Below are positions 23,701-34,000 of a stretch of DNA of 64,000 nucleotides, in pieces (position 1 is the first letter of the stretch; every line of letters starts with the position of its first letter). The notes below the pieces were generated by a model that saw nothing but the letters and a program-made list of their open reading frames with translations, ran no database searches and had not been told where the DNA came from. This stretch comes from Caprimulgus europaeus (lineage: Eukaryota; Chordata; Aves; Caprimulgiformes; Caprimulgidae): the NCBI GenBank assembly GCA_907165065.1, contig OU015533.1:27172578-27236577 (forward strand), given 5' to 3'. A program made the position numbers and the translations under genes.

Positions 23701-24591
23701 CTGAACAGTGATAAATATTAGGTGGAGGTGTTGCTGTAGGCTGCTCTGGAAAGATCTTTGCTCAAAGCAAAGCTCAGTTGCTGATCATCATGGAAATATC
23801 TGTCTGGTTGAAGTGCATTGTAGTAACGGTCCTCACTTAACACCAGTGGCTGCATGGCTTGAGCAGAGGTTTAAGGTGTAGGGGAAAAAATGTTCCCTCA
23901 TGTGACTGAAGGGGATAAAAAGATGCCACTTAGTATTCAGGAATAAAAACTTCCTCCCTGAAGTGGTTAGAAGTGTTGCAACAAGATTTCTTCCGGAGGC
24001 CTCTAGAGCATCTGCTTCAGCTGTAGGAGCCGGCAAGCCGCTGGCGGCTGCTCTCCCTGGCACTGCCGGCCGTACCGCGGTGTGCGGCAGGGCTGGCCCG
24101 GCCCTTCTGCCCCGCTCTCTGCAGCGCTACTCCGGCCCGGGCCCCAGGTTAACAGGCTGGGACCGAGTCGCCGGCCCAGAGGCCTTCCCCGGCGCATCCC
24201 CTCTCGCAGCAGCGGTTCGCGAGTGCCCGCCCGGGCGCTGCCCAGCGGCACCTGCGCCGCGGCTGCCCCACGGCAAAGCTGCCCGAGGGCCCCTGCGCCC
24301 GGGGCGGTCCCGCCTTACCCAAGCTCTCAAACTTCTCCCTCGCGGTCCGGGCGTAGGCGTCTCGGTCGTGCAGGGCGTAGGGAACGAACAGCACCCGCTT
24401 CACCTTCCTGCGAGGGGAGAGGAGACAGCGCTTGGAGTGAGGGGCGGCCGGGCCCCGGCCCGGCTCCCGCAGCCCCCGCGCGGCGCTTACTCCCCCAGGA
24501 AGCTCTGGATGTGCTGCTGGCAGTGGCCCAGGTACCCCCCGCCGTGCAGGGTGGAGTTGGAGACCAGCAGCAGCCGCCGCGGTCCCCCCAT
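17759..24591 (-). CDS. AAD: Alpha-aspartyl dipeptidase / peptidase E (MEROPS S51), complete eight-exon gene
   Basis: Minus-strand coding exons: 24591-24491, 24407-24319, 23099-23025, 22429-22350, 20978-20805, 19372-19313, 18465-18383, 17837-17759 (TAG 17761-17759). They sum to 741 nt with consistent phases, giving 246 residues; E. coli PepE has about 229. Visible motifs are an N-terminal beta strand [15 protein letters not shown] (residues 5-19), GGGNTF (89-94), nucleophile elbow MGSSAGTN (Ser124), TTNDMPIV (Asp139), NINPHY (His161) and [12 protein letters not shown] (171-182). The Ser-Asp-His spacing (15 and 22) equals that of E. coli Ser120/Asp135/His157. The family hydrolyses dipeptides with N-terminal Asp, probably in the cytosol; no signal peptide is seen. 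Xenopus has a known orthologue (aad). The start codon has a strong context (GGCATGG). The gene shares its promoter with CYP20A1 and converges on NBEAL1. The symbol follows Xenopus usage. Confidence 0.93.
18943..18990. repeat. 15-bp direct repeat pair
   Basis: TTAAGGGGAGGTGTC occurs at 18943-18957 and again at 18976-18990, a 33-bp offset, within the dipeptidase intron between exons 6 and 7. No function is recognised. Confidence 0.8.
19633..19648. repeat. T16 homopolymer
   Basis: A run of 16 T residues in the dipeptidase intron between exons 5 and 6. It is a simple repeat only. Confidence 0.9.
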
Positions 24592-25070
24592 GCCACCCCC
24601 GCCGCTCCCGCGGGTGGAGCGCACAGCCCGCCCCTTCCTGCCCCGCCGGCGGGACGCGGGGTGGGGCCGAGCCGTGGCTGCCGATCCCGCCGCCCCGGCC
24701 ATGCTGGACTTCGCCATCTTTGCCGTCACTTTCCTGCTCATCTTGGTGGGCGCCGTGCTCTACCTCTACCCGGTAATGCTGCCAGTGGCGGGGGGTTCGC
24801 ACGGCACGGCCCCGCTGCAGACGGGCAGGGAGCGGGCGGCCGCGGGGCCAAGCCGCCACAGCGCCCCGGGCAGCCATGGGCCCTTCCCACGGCCCCTGGG
24901 CTCAGGCGATGTTTCGGGCCCGCCCTGGGGCTGCCCCGTGCCCCGAGGCCCGGGCCCGGGCCCTGCTGAGGAGGCGGCTGAGCCCGCGGGAGCGCTTGTG
25001 CAGAGCGCTGCCTGCCGTCCCTCCCTGGGCAGCCCGGCCCGCAGCCTGTGACACCTCATCTTTGGCGTGC
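23960..25070. promoter_or_regulatory. CpG island / bidirectional promoter of dipeptidase and CYP20A1
   Basis: About 1.1 kb of strongly GC- and CpG-rich sequence in an otherwise AT-rich region. It spans the first two exons of the minus-strand dipeptidase and exon 1 of plus-strand CYP20A1. The two start codons (24591 and 24701) face away from each other with 109 bp between them. That gap holds a GC box (CCCGCCCC 24627-24634) overlapping an ETS-type GGAA core read on the minus strand, plus GGGGTGGGGCC near 24658. There is no TATA box. Long open frames here on both strands are GC shadows. Confidence 0.85.
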
Positions 25071-28000
25071 CCCGCTGAATCCCTCTCAGAAAGGCTTTGG
25101 CTGCTCACCTTGCTGTTCTGCACGTATGCCGGTCTCCAGGGCAAAATCTAGGTGTAAGATCTACATTGCAGACCTGACCTTTTAAATCTTTATGCAGGGA
25201 CCTTTCACCTAGCCAGATGAATAATCCTGGTTTAGCCGGGCACACACTTACAGCTGATAGGCTTCATGAGCCTTAGCAGGTTTGTGGCCTGCAGATGTGG
25301 CTTATCCAGCTTTTGTTTAATGTCTATAAGTAGTGCAGCAGTGTTGATGTGGAAAATCCTGCCTTCCTGCTTGTATAAAATCCTAAGTTCAAGGAGGTTG
25401 ATGTGTTTCCTTTTACTCTAGGCATCTAGGCAAGCATCAGGTATCCCTGGGCTAGCTCCAACTGATGAAAAGTAAGTGCTTTCCATTTTCACATTGATTA
25501 AGTTCAGCATTGGTAGAGGATGCTGTTCATGACCAGATATCCTCGTTGTTTTCCTCAGGGATGGTAACTTGCCAGACATCATTGCCAGCAGCAGTCTGCA
25601 TGAATTCCTGGTGAACCTTCATGAGAAATATGGCCCACTGGTCTCTTTCTGGTTTGGAACGCGTCTTGTTGTCAGCCTTGGCTCTATTGATCTCCTGAAA
25701 CAACATATTAACCCCAACCGGTTGTGTAAGTGTCCTTTGTTTTGTGGATGTCAGGAAATACTTCTTCACTGAAAGGGTTGGCAATGGAATGGCTGCCTGG
25801 GGAGGTGGTTGAATCACCATCCCTAGAGGTGTTAAAAGATGGGCAGATGGGGTGCTCAGAGATATGGTTTAGTAGTGGGTAGGTATGGTTGGACTTGATC
25901 TCAAAGGTCTTTTCCAACCAGGCGATTCTATGATTTGTTCCTTCTGGCCTTGCTGGGCATCCTGTGTCAAAGGAAGCTGGTGCTTCATTCTGAGTAGAAA
26001 GAAAATGAGGCTCAGTTTGCAGCTGACATGGTGGATTAGGTATGTCTTTGGTCCTGCTTGTTGGACTTTAATAGCAGTGACCAAGAGTTGCAGCTGTCCA
26101 ACAGACATCAAGAAATTGGTATACTTGTGATAAGTGAACATATTCCGCAAATCACTCAAGTCTTTTACTGTCTCCCTACAGGCAAATGTTCATGGAAAGC
26201 ATCATGCTCATTAGTCACTTGAAAGAGCAAAGCAAAGATCCTGTAGCCGCTTGGCACACGTGTTAAAAGCAGCTTGAAATACAATTTAAGAGGGGGAACT
26301 TTGCTAAATTAAGTCTGAAAGCAGCTGTGCTAGTTTGTGATAGCTGTCTTGTGTGGTTCGGTGTGGAGGTTTATAAAGTATTGTTCAAAGAAGTTCTTTA
26401 ACTTTTGCTTTTTTTTGGTGAGTAGAATTTTGTGCTGAAAACCTTTAATGATCTTCGAGTCTTGGAAGTGGTCAGGGGTAGTGGTAGCAGAGTTGACCGT
26501 CTTAGTCCTGGGAGAGTATTATAATTTATGGTGTAAGCCTCTTAGGTTGGTGTTTTGCTTCATAAGGTGATCACAGACAATAAGTTAACTCAGTTGATAT
26601 TTGGGTTTAACCTCTTGTTTTTCCAGGTTTCATCTCTGTTAGGTTGAATGAGGTGCTGGTTGCTCATTTCTGACCTGATGCTATAGGCTATCTTTAGGCA
26701 CAGGCAGGTGACAACCAATGATAGGACAAGGGGCAGTGGGTGCAAGCTGGAACACAGGAGGTTCCGCTTAAACTTGAGAAGAAACTTCTTTACTGTGAGA
26801 GTAACAGGGCACTGGGACAGGCTGCCCAGGGAGGTTGTGGAGTCTCCTCTGGAGACATTCAAGACCCACCTGGATGCTTTCTTGTGTGAACTCATCTGCT
26901 CCGCAGGGGGATTGGGCTAGATGATCTTTCGAGGTCCCTTCCAATCCCTGACATTCTGTGATTCTGTATCTCAGCACTGCTTTATGCTGGGGTCATGATG
27001 GGTAAGCTTCTCGTACAGTTGCATGACAGACTTAAAAAAAATGGTGACAATCTGGGGAAGGAGTGGGAGTTAATGAAGATCAGCAAGACACAGTGGATAT
27101 AACACTATAGAAGGTAGAAACCCACGCTGAAAGATCTGAATGCACTCAAGTGTGTTTGGGGGAAATTGAGCAGTCAGTTGCTCAAAGCTCAGAGAAGTGG
27201 TGACAGGCCCCTGAGCAGGCAAGTTCGCAGAAACATGCTGAATCTAGGAGTACCAAAATACTGGAGAAAAACAAATACAGTGCCTGGATTTACATGTAGG
27301 CAACTGAGAGAGAGAGATGCTTATCATGCATCACTCATGAGAGCCTTCAAGTTGGATTAATTGAATTCATAGTTATGAACAGGTTCCCAATGCCACGACA
27401 CTTGTTTTTCCTTGTGGTTAAAGCAGCATTTGAAGGTGGTAGGTTTTCATGGCCTCTTAAAGCTTGGTTGAGCTTAGTTTGCAACGAGATTTCAAACAAA
27501 GTAAAACTTGTTGCTGGAACTGTCAATTTCTGTGAGAGGCTCTGGGGAAGCTCTCAAGGACTGTGAAAGGTGTGGACTAGTTCAGGAGTGCCAGGAGCAG
27601 TAGGTTCAGAGACCCACTTGGAAAACTCCCATGAGTTGATTTTGCCTTTTGGGTTGGAACAATGAACCTGATGCAGATTGAGTGCTGGAGATGGAGCTAT
27701 GGGTCCTGGTCTGTTTGAGCAGGACAGCTTCATTGCTGTTCTGTGTGCATTTGTACTGTGCAGCTTCAGAGGTCTTTTCTGTCTGTGATACTCAGTTCTG
27801 CTTGGCATTTTCAGAACTACGTGGAGTTAGATCTTTTCTCTGTGTTTACTTACAATGGTGTCCAGGACAGCACTCTGAGGCTCTTGGGATGAGGAAGAAG
27901 ATTTCCTTGTAACTGGAAAAAACAGTTGAAATTTTTATATGCTTCACTAAAAGGACTGAAAATGTAACCCTGGAGATGTTTTCAAGACAAGGACAAAGGA

Positions 28001-31000
28001 AGAAGTCCATGAAGGTGCTGGCAGGACAGAACTCCCTCTCTGAGAGGCAGTTTGTGCCTTGTGGAGTCGCTAGCCTCCCATAGCTGTGCAGAAATAGCCA
28101 TTTCCCAAATACTGTGAGACAGGGCCAAGGGCAGCCTGGGCTCTGCAGTCCTGAGTTCACAACAGCGTGTGTATCAGTGGCATGGGACTGCCAGTTTGCA
28201 CTAGGGACAAGGGAGAAGAAAAATGGAGCCCATGGCTGATCCAGAAGTTTTCTTTCATATACACCAGGAGAGCTTTGCAGTTTCTGCAGGTGATGGTGCT
28301 AAGCATCCTCTGGCCTCTCCAAATGCCTCTGCTTGCCAGATTTGCTGTGTGGGTTTTTCCACCAGCTGTGCGTCTTTCTGGCTACCCCAGTAATGTGCCT
28401 AGCTCTGCCAGGGCCAGTCAGCAGGAGAAGGTGACATGAATAGCAGCAGCCACTCCATGGCAAAGTAGCTTGGAGGAGGAATTGTCAGCAGCAGCTAGAG
28501 TCACAGAACAGCCTGCTCCATGTGGAGAGCTGCAGGTACCATCTGCTGTGCCAAAAGACACATGAACATACTCCTTGTCATTCAAAGTGGGAAAGAGAGT
28601 GAGATGCAGAGCTTAAAAACATTGGAAGGGAAATGGTGTGGGAGAAAAGCATTTAGGAGCATTTACCATATTCATGCCTCTGGCCTCATGAGCTGCCTTT
28701 GTGCCATTCGGCAGTAAGTCCTCTGCAGGTGGGAATTGTCTCTCCTTGTAGGTTTGTCCAGTAGCATAATGAGGCCCTGGTCTCTGCTGGGAATCCTAGA
28801 TACATCCACAGTTGGTAGTTTTATGCATCTAGCTCAGCCTTCATGTTTTCTGATGCCTCAGATGCTTCACTTTCCACCTGGGAGAAATAACAGACTGTGA
28901 TAAATAGTAAAAATATCCCTCTTGAAAACCCCCTGGTTGCTGTTCCCAAATAGTTCCATAAAGATTCTGCCAGTTCTGCAAGACCCACAGAAAAGTTTAC
29001 AAAAAAGGAAAAGCATACACCATGCTTTATTGCACAGCTTTGCATTGACACCTAATGTACTTTAGCAAATTTATTAAGTAGAGGCTCCTGGTGGTGAAAT
29101 TCAGAGTTAAATCTAACTGAAGTGAGCCATAGATATGGAAGTGGAGGATATGTGTTTTTGTTTGTACACTGTTGCTAGTGTCTGTGCAGAAGGAAGATGG
29201 AAAGTAAGGTGATTAGAAGTAGAAAGCATTTTGTAGCTTAGTGGGACACTTATTTTCTGTAAGAGCTTCTCTGCTGGAGGCAGCCCTGACTGAGGGAGGT
29301 AGGTGTTAGTTTGGAAGAGCTCATCAGCAGGGAACTCGGTGCGTGCAAGAGAAATCATGCAGGAGCAGTAGGGTGTCAGATGAGGTTTGCTGGGGCTGTG
29401 AAGCGAGGTAGGGAGTGCAGAGAGAAACCTCTAGCTAAGGCTCTGATGTGAGCTCTTAAGTCTTGAGTGCATAGCCATGGTCAGGGCAGGAGGGCACGGA
29501 GGAACGTGCTAGAAAGGCTGCAGATCAGGCTGGAGGAGAAGGGGAAGGAGCGTGCCATGCTCACTGTTGTTAACAAGTCAGTGGCACAGCCGGCTGGGAA
29601 CTGGCAAGCTGGGAACAAGCTTCCAAAGCATAGGTAGAGCCAGCAAGCAACCTCTGCAGGGGGAGCTGATCACAGGATGGGACCATGCCGTGGAGAAGAG
29701 ACCTTATGGGGTCCTAGCCCAAGCTGAGCAAGAGAAGCTTGACACCCCAAAGAGACTGTTCCTGGGGAAGGAGCCCAGAAGACACAGGACCTAGTTAAAG
29801 AGGTTGCTGTTTTCATCATCCTTGTGTAGTGACTGCCTGACTTTCAAATGGTGTTTCCTTTATTTGCTTTCAGTGGATCCCTTTGAGACAATGCTGAAGT
29901 CCCTCTTGAGGTACCAGTCCAGCCTGAATGGGGATACAGGAGAGAGCCACATGAGGAGAAAGCTGTATGAAAATGCTGTGAACAAGTCCTTGCAAAGTAA
30001 CTTTACTCTCATTCAGAAGGTGTGTAACTGCCTGAGTACAGCAGAGAAACCCTGTGTGGCTTACAGGGGAAAGTTTAGTGAGAATGATCACTAGGATAAA
30101 GGAGCTGCATTCAAATTAGTGCTGGAACTAGGAGCATCTGAGGCAGTGAACAGCCTCTGCCTGTTCCAGCTGGGTGTGAATATTTGGTTTGCCTTAGCTC
30201 CAGTAGGATAGAGGGAAGGGCTGAGCTTGGTGCCTTTTTGTGCCAAGATACTAGATGCAGTATAAGATACTGGAGCATCTGAATTCTGATGGATAAAATA
30301 GATTTATTTCCCAGGACAGGAGGGAGGAGCAAGGAACCAGCTATTGGGACCACAGGCAGGTGAAGAACTGTTCTGTTAACTCAGTCCAGCAGTCAGAATA
30401 TGATCTGTTTTCCCAGTCTGGAGCTACTAGTATTTAAGGTTTTAAGGTTTCTTTTATGACAGAGGGAACAAGAGAGGAGGACAGGGCTGCGCTGTTGGGG
30501 GATAACCTTGGGAAGAGGCAGAAGATTTGAGGCTAAAATGTTACAGTTTAAGTTAAGAATGGAAGGAAACCCTGGAAAGAGTGTAGCTTCACGCCATAGC
30601 CATGAAAGTAGCCTGCGTTGGGAACTGGGTGGGAACATCTCCAGGATATGTTTGGTAAATAGGCTGCTGATATTACTGCCAACTAATGGTTCCTTCCCTC
30701 TCAAGCTGTCAGAAGAGTTGCTAGCCAAATGGCTCTCCCTCCCTGAGGCACAACACGTGCCACTCTGCCAGCACATGCTGGGATTTGCCATGAAGTCTGT
30801 CACGCAGACAGCCATGGGCAGCAGCTTTGAAGATGACCGGGAAGTCATCCGATTCCGCAGGTATCATGATGCAGTAAGTGTCAAGAAAAGCCAGGAAATC
30901 TCCTGTTATATTTTTTCCAGAACAACAACACACAGCTTGTGTCTGTGAACAGTTTAGTACAAGCTACTGCTGAGACTTTAACATTAAGCTAACATTAAAC

Positions 31001-34000
31001 TTAAGAGATTGAGGGCTTTGCCTCAATTGTCCCAAGCTGAAACTATCAGAGAGATCCTACTGCTGATCCTGCTGTCATTAGTCTAAGGTGTTTCTAAAGG
31101 ATCTTTGGGGATTGGGAACTCGGATCCAATGGCAGTTGAGAGGTGTTTGATACCTAAGTCAGTTAAACTCTACTGGGAATGCCAGTGGATCTTCTCCTTT
31201 TCAAAGATCTTCTGAAGGCTCTGTGACATTGTGGAGAAATTAAAAATGAGGAGGTCACAGGCTGTGTTCATGTCTGTGGATGTTAAATCTACTAATGATA
31301 GGGTGGGAAAGAAACATCTCCCATTCAAGATTCCCATGCCTTTTCTCCTACAGTTGTAATTACAGGTGTTTTATTTCAACTCAATTTCAGCTGTTGTAGA
31401 CGTAATATCTGGAATGGGAAGTGGTGTCCTGAAGAGGAGACCAGTCCTGCATTCACAGGAGTCTTCATTTTATTTGGTATTTTCATATGCCTAAATAGGG
31501 AAGAATAGAAGAATCCCAGCAGTCTCAGCCTATGGTGAGTGAGGGTTCTCTTCTCTCTGTCCTTGCAGATCTGGTCGGAGATTGGGAAAGGTTTCTTGGA
31601 TGGGTCCCTCGACAAAAACATGACTAGGAAGAAGCTCTACGAAGATGGTAGGTTCCTCCCAAAATCAGTCTTCCTCCCACTCTGATTAATACTTTGCTTC
31701 TCATATATTTCACAGTAAGTTATTTTATTTTTTGGTTGTTCTGTCTTTTTTGTTGTTAATAAAGCCCTTCAGTATTGATAGATAAGATGTTAAACAAAAG
31801 TAGTTTGTATCTAGAACTAAGGATTTGCTTGTAAATCCTCCACATCCAGTGTTTCCTTCTTTTTGTTGCTGCTTCTGTGGGTTTCAGAACCTGAGGACAA
31901 CTACTGCTCTGTTAAAATGGGCTTCTCCCATGGGCACTTGTTAAGGACTGTCTCTGAGTTTTAGTAGGATGATGCATTAGGACACAATTTCACAAACTCC
32001 AGGTAGTGAGGCTTGGTATTTGAGTGTTGCTTGCCTTCCTATGCGGAGAGGAGGGAGGAAGGGTGATTCTAAGATGAAGGGGCTGAATTTAGCCTTGGTA
32101 AATCAAGTTTCAGATGCAAATTATGCTCCATATTTTCTGGATAGCCTTGAGTAGGTCGTTTAAGTCAGACAGCCAATGGTATCTGGGTCCCAAACTCCCC
32201 CCAGTTCCCACAACAGCCACCAGGAGTTAGGCACCCAAATATCTTCAGATGTGTGGACTCTTTGTGCCAAAACCCAGCCATATTTTCCCCACCTTCCTCT
32301 CCCTGTCTGTGCAGACTCTTAAGCACAGAGCCATCCTCTTGCACCGTGCCTGTAGAACCCCTAGCAAAAAGGAGACCGTCAGTGGCTGGAGGTGTGGTAA
32401 CACTTCAGTAATTATAACTCTAGAGGCCATGCAGCTAGTGTTATCTGGCTCAAACATTTGTTTTATGGGGGTTGATTAAACACGTCCTCTGATGGTTCAA
32501 CACTGTTATTTGACTTCCCCTTATGTGATTTCAGCTCATAGAGTACATGACTTGGTTATACCTGTGAGGGTGGCTTTTTATAGGCAACCTGTCTTATTTT
32601 GTTCCTACATTTTCAACTACATTGAAGATACTGCCTTCCAAATTGACAGTAATATGTAACAGAGGCTGCTTCTTCAAGTGAGCTCAGCAGGGACAGCTGG
32701 TCTGAAAATCTGCTTGGGGAGATGGATTTGCTTCTCTGCAGCACTCAGGATGACCAGGTTTTAAAATAAACATTTGGTTTTGCTTCCAAAGCTCTGATGG
32801 AGATGGAATCCACCTTAAGGAGAGTTACAAAGGAGCGTCGAGGCAGATCATTCAACAGGCACGTCTTTATAGACACCTTGCTGCAGGGGAGCCTAAGTGA
32901 CCAGCAGGTCTGTGCAGCTGTTATGTCATTAAACAGTAGTGGACTTCTGCTGTTACAAGCTCATTACATTGTAGCCTTTGATTAACTGAAGTTTTTGCAT
33001 CTTAGGTCCTTACTAAAGCAGGGTTTCTCATTCTTTTTCCATTCCTAGGATGCTTAATTGCATTAGACTTTGGTAGCTTTCCTTGACATTGCTTTGTTGC
33101 TATTTTTATAAACTAGAAGTGTGTTAGTATTAAGCATGTCTCGTGCCATTCCAGTGGAAGTTCTGTAGAGAGTTCAATGTGTGCCTTCTAGGTGTATTTC
33201 TTGCTTTCTGCACTAAAGGGATTTCCTGCACTTGAATGGAGAATGTGCCATTTCTTTTTTATTTTCACAGTCTTATAAACTTAATTCTCTGAAGTAGATT
33301 TTATTTCCTAGATTCTGGAAGATACAATGATTTTCTCCTTGGCAGGATGCATAATCACTGCTAACTGTAAGTACAGATTGTGAGTAAGTTTTCATCCTCA
33401 GACTCAGCTGTCTAAAACTGTGATGATAAGAGACTTATTCTAGGTTAATAAAAAAAAATCTATTCATCATTCTGTTTCTCCTGGGTTACAGATGTATAGA
33501 AAAAGCTAATTTAACAGTGGACTCTCAACACAGCCTCACAACTAGTGAGTTGTGAGAAACTAAGCTGTGTTTGACAGCCTTCCCAGCCTTTTGGTGAGCC
33601 TTAGAATGTCTTCCCATTGCTTTTTGCTTGCACTCTAACCCCAGTCAACTGATGCTAAATTTGATGAAAAGGCACCAAAAGATGTAAGCCACAAAGATCA
33701 TGTTGTAAAATATGTTCTGGCACACAGGAAGGAAATTAGAGCAGAGTGCTGGAATCCTGAGTGCCCACTTTGAATTTATGGAAGATAGGTGTGTTCCATG
33801 TACGGAAGAATTTCAAAGGAGCTATGTTGGGATTTGTGCAAAGTTTATGGAAAAAAAGAAACAAACCAGAAACAAATAAAAATACAAACTGGAGCTGTGT
33901 AAAATCTCTTACGACAGGGCAATGATTGTCAGGCCCTATATGTCAGCCAGTGGGGCTGGGACTCCAAAGAAAACCTCCCGGGTGCAGCTGGGTATTAAAG

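Noticed and set aside
23963..25051. Plus-strand open frame of 362 codons, with overlapping long frames on both strands, around 24.0-25.1 kb
   Set aside because: It lies in the CpG island, crosses dipeptidase exons 1-2 in antisense and CYP20A1 exon 1 out of frame, and has a Pro/Arg/Ala/Gly-rich composition typical of GC shadows.
26590..26977. Several 69-101-codon frames on both strands
   Set aside because: They coincide with the CR1 3' fragment, which is the non-coding end of the LINE, and do not match its reverse transcriptase.
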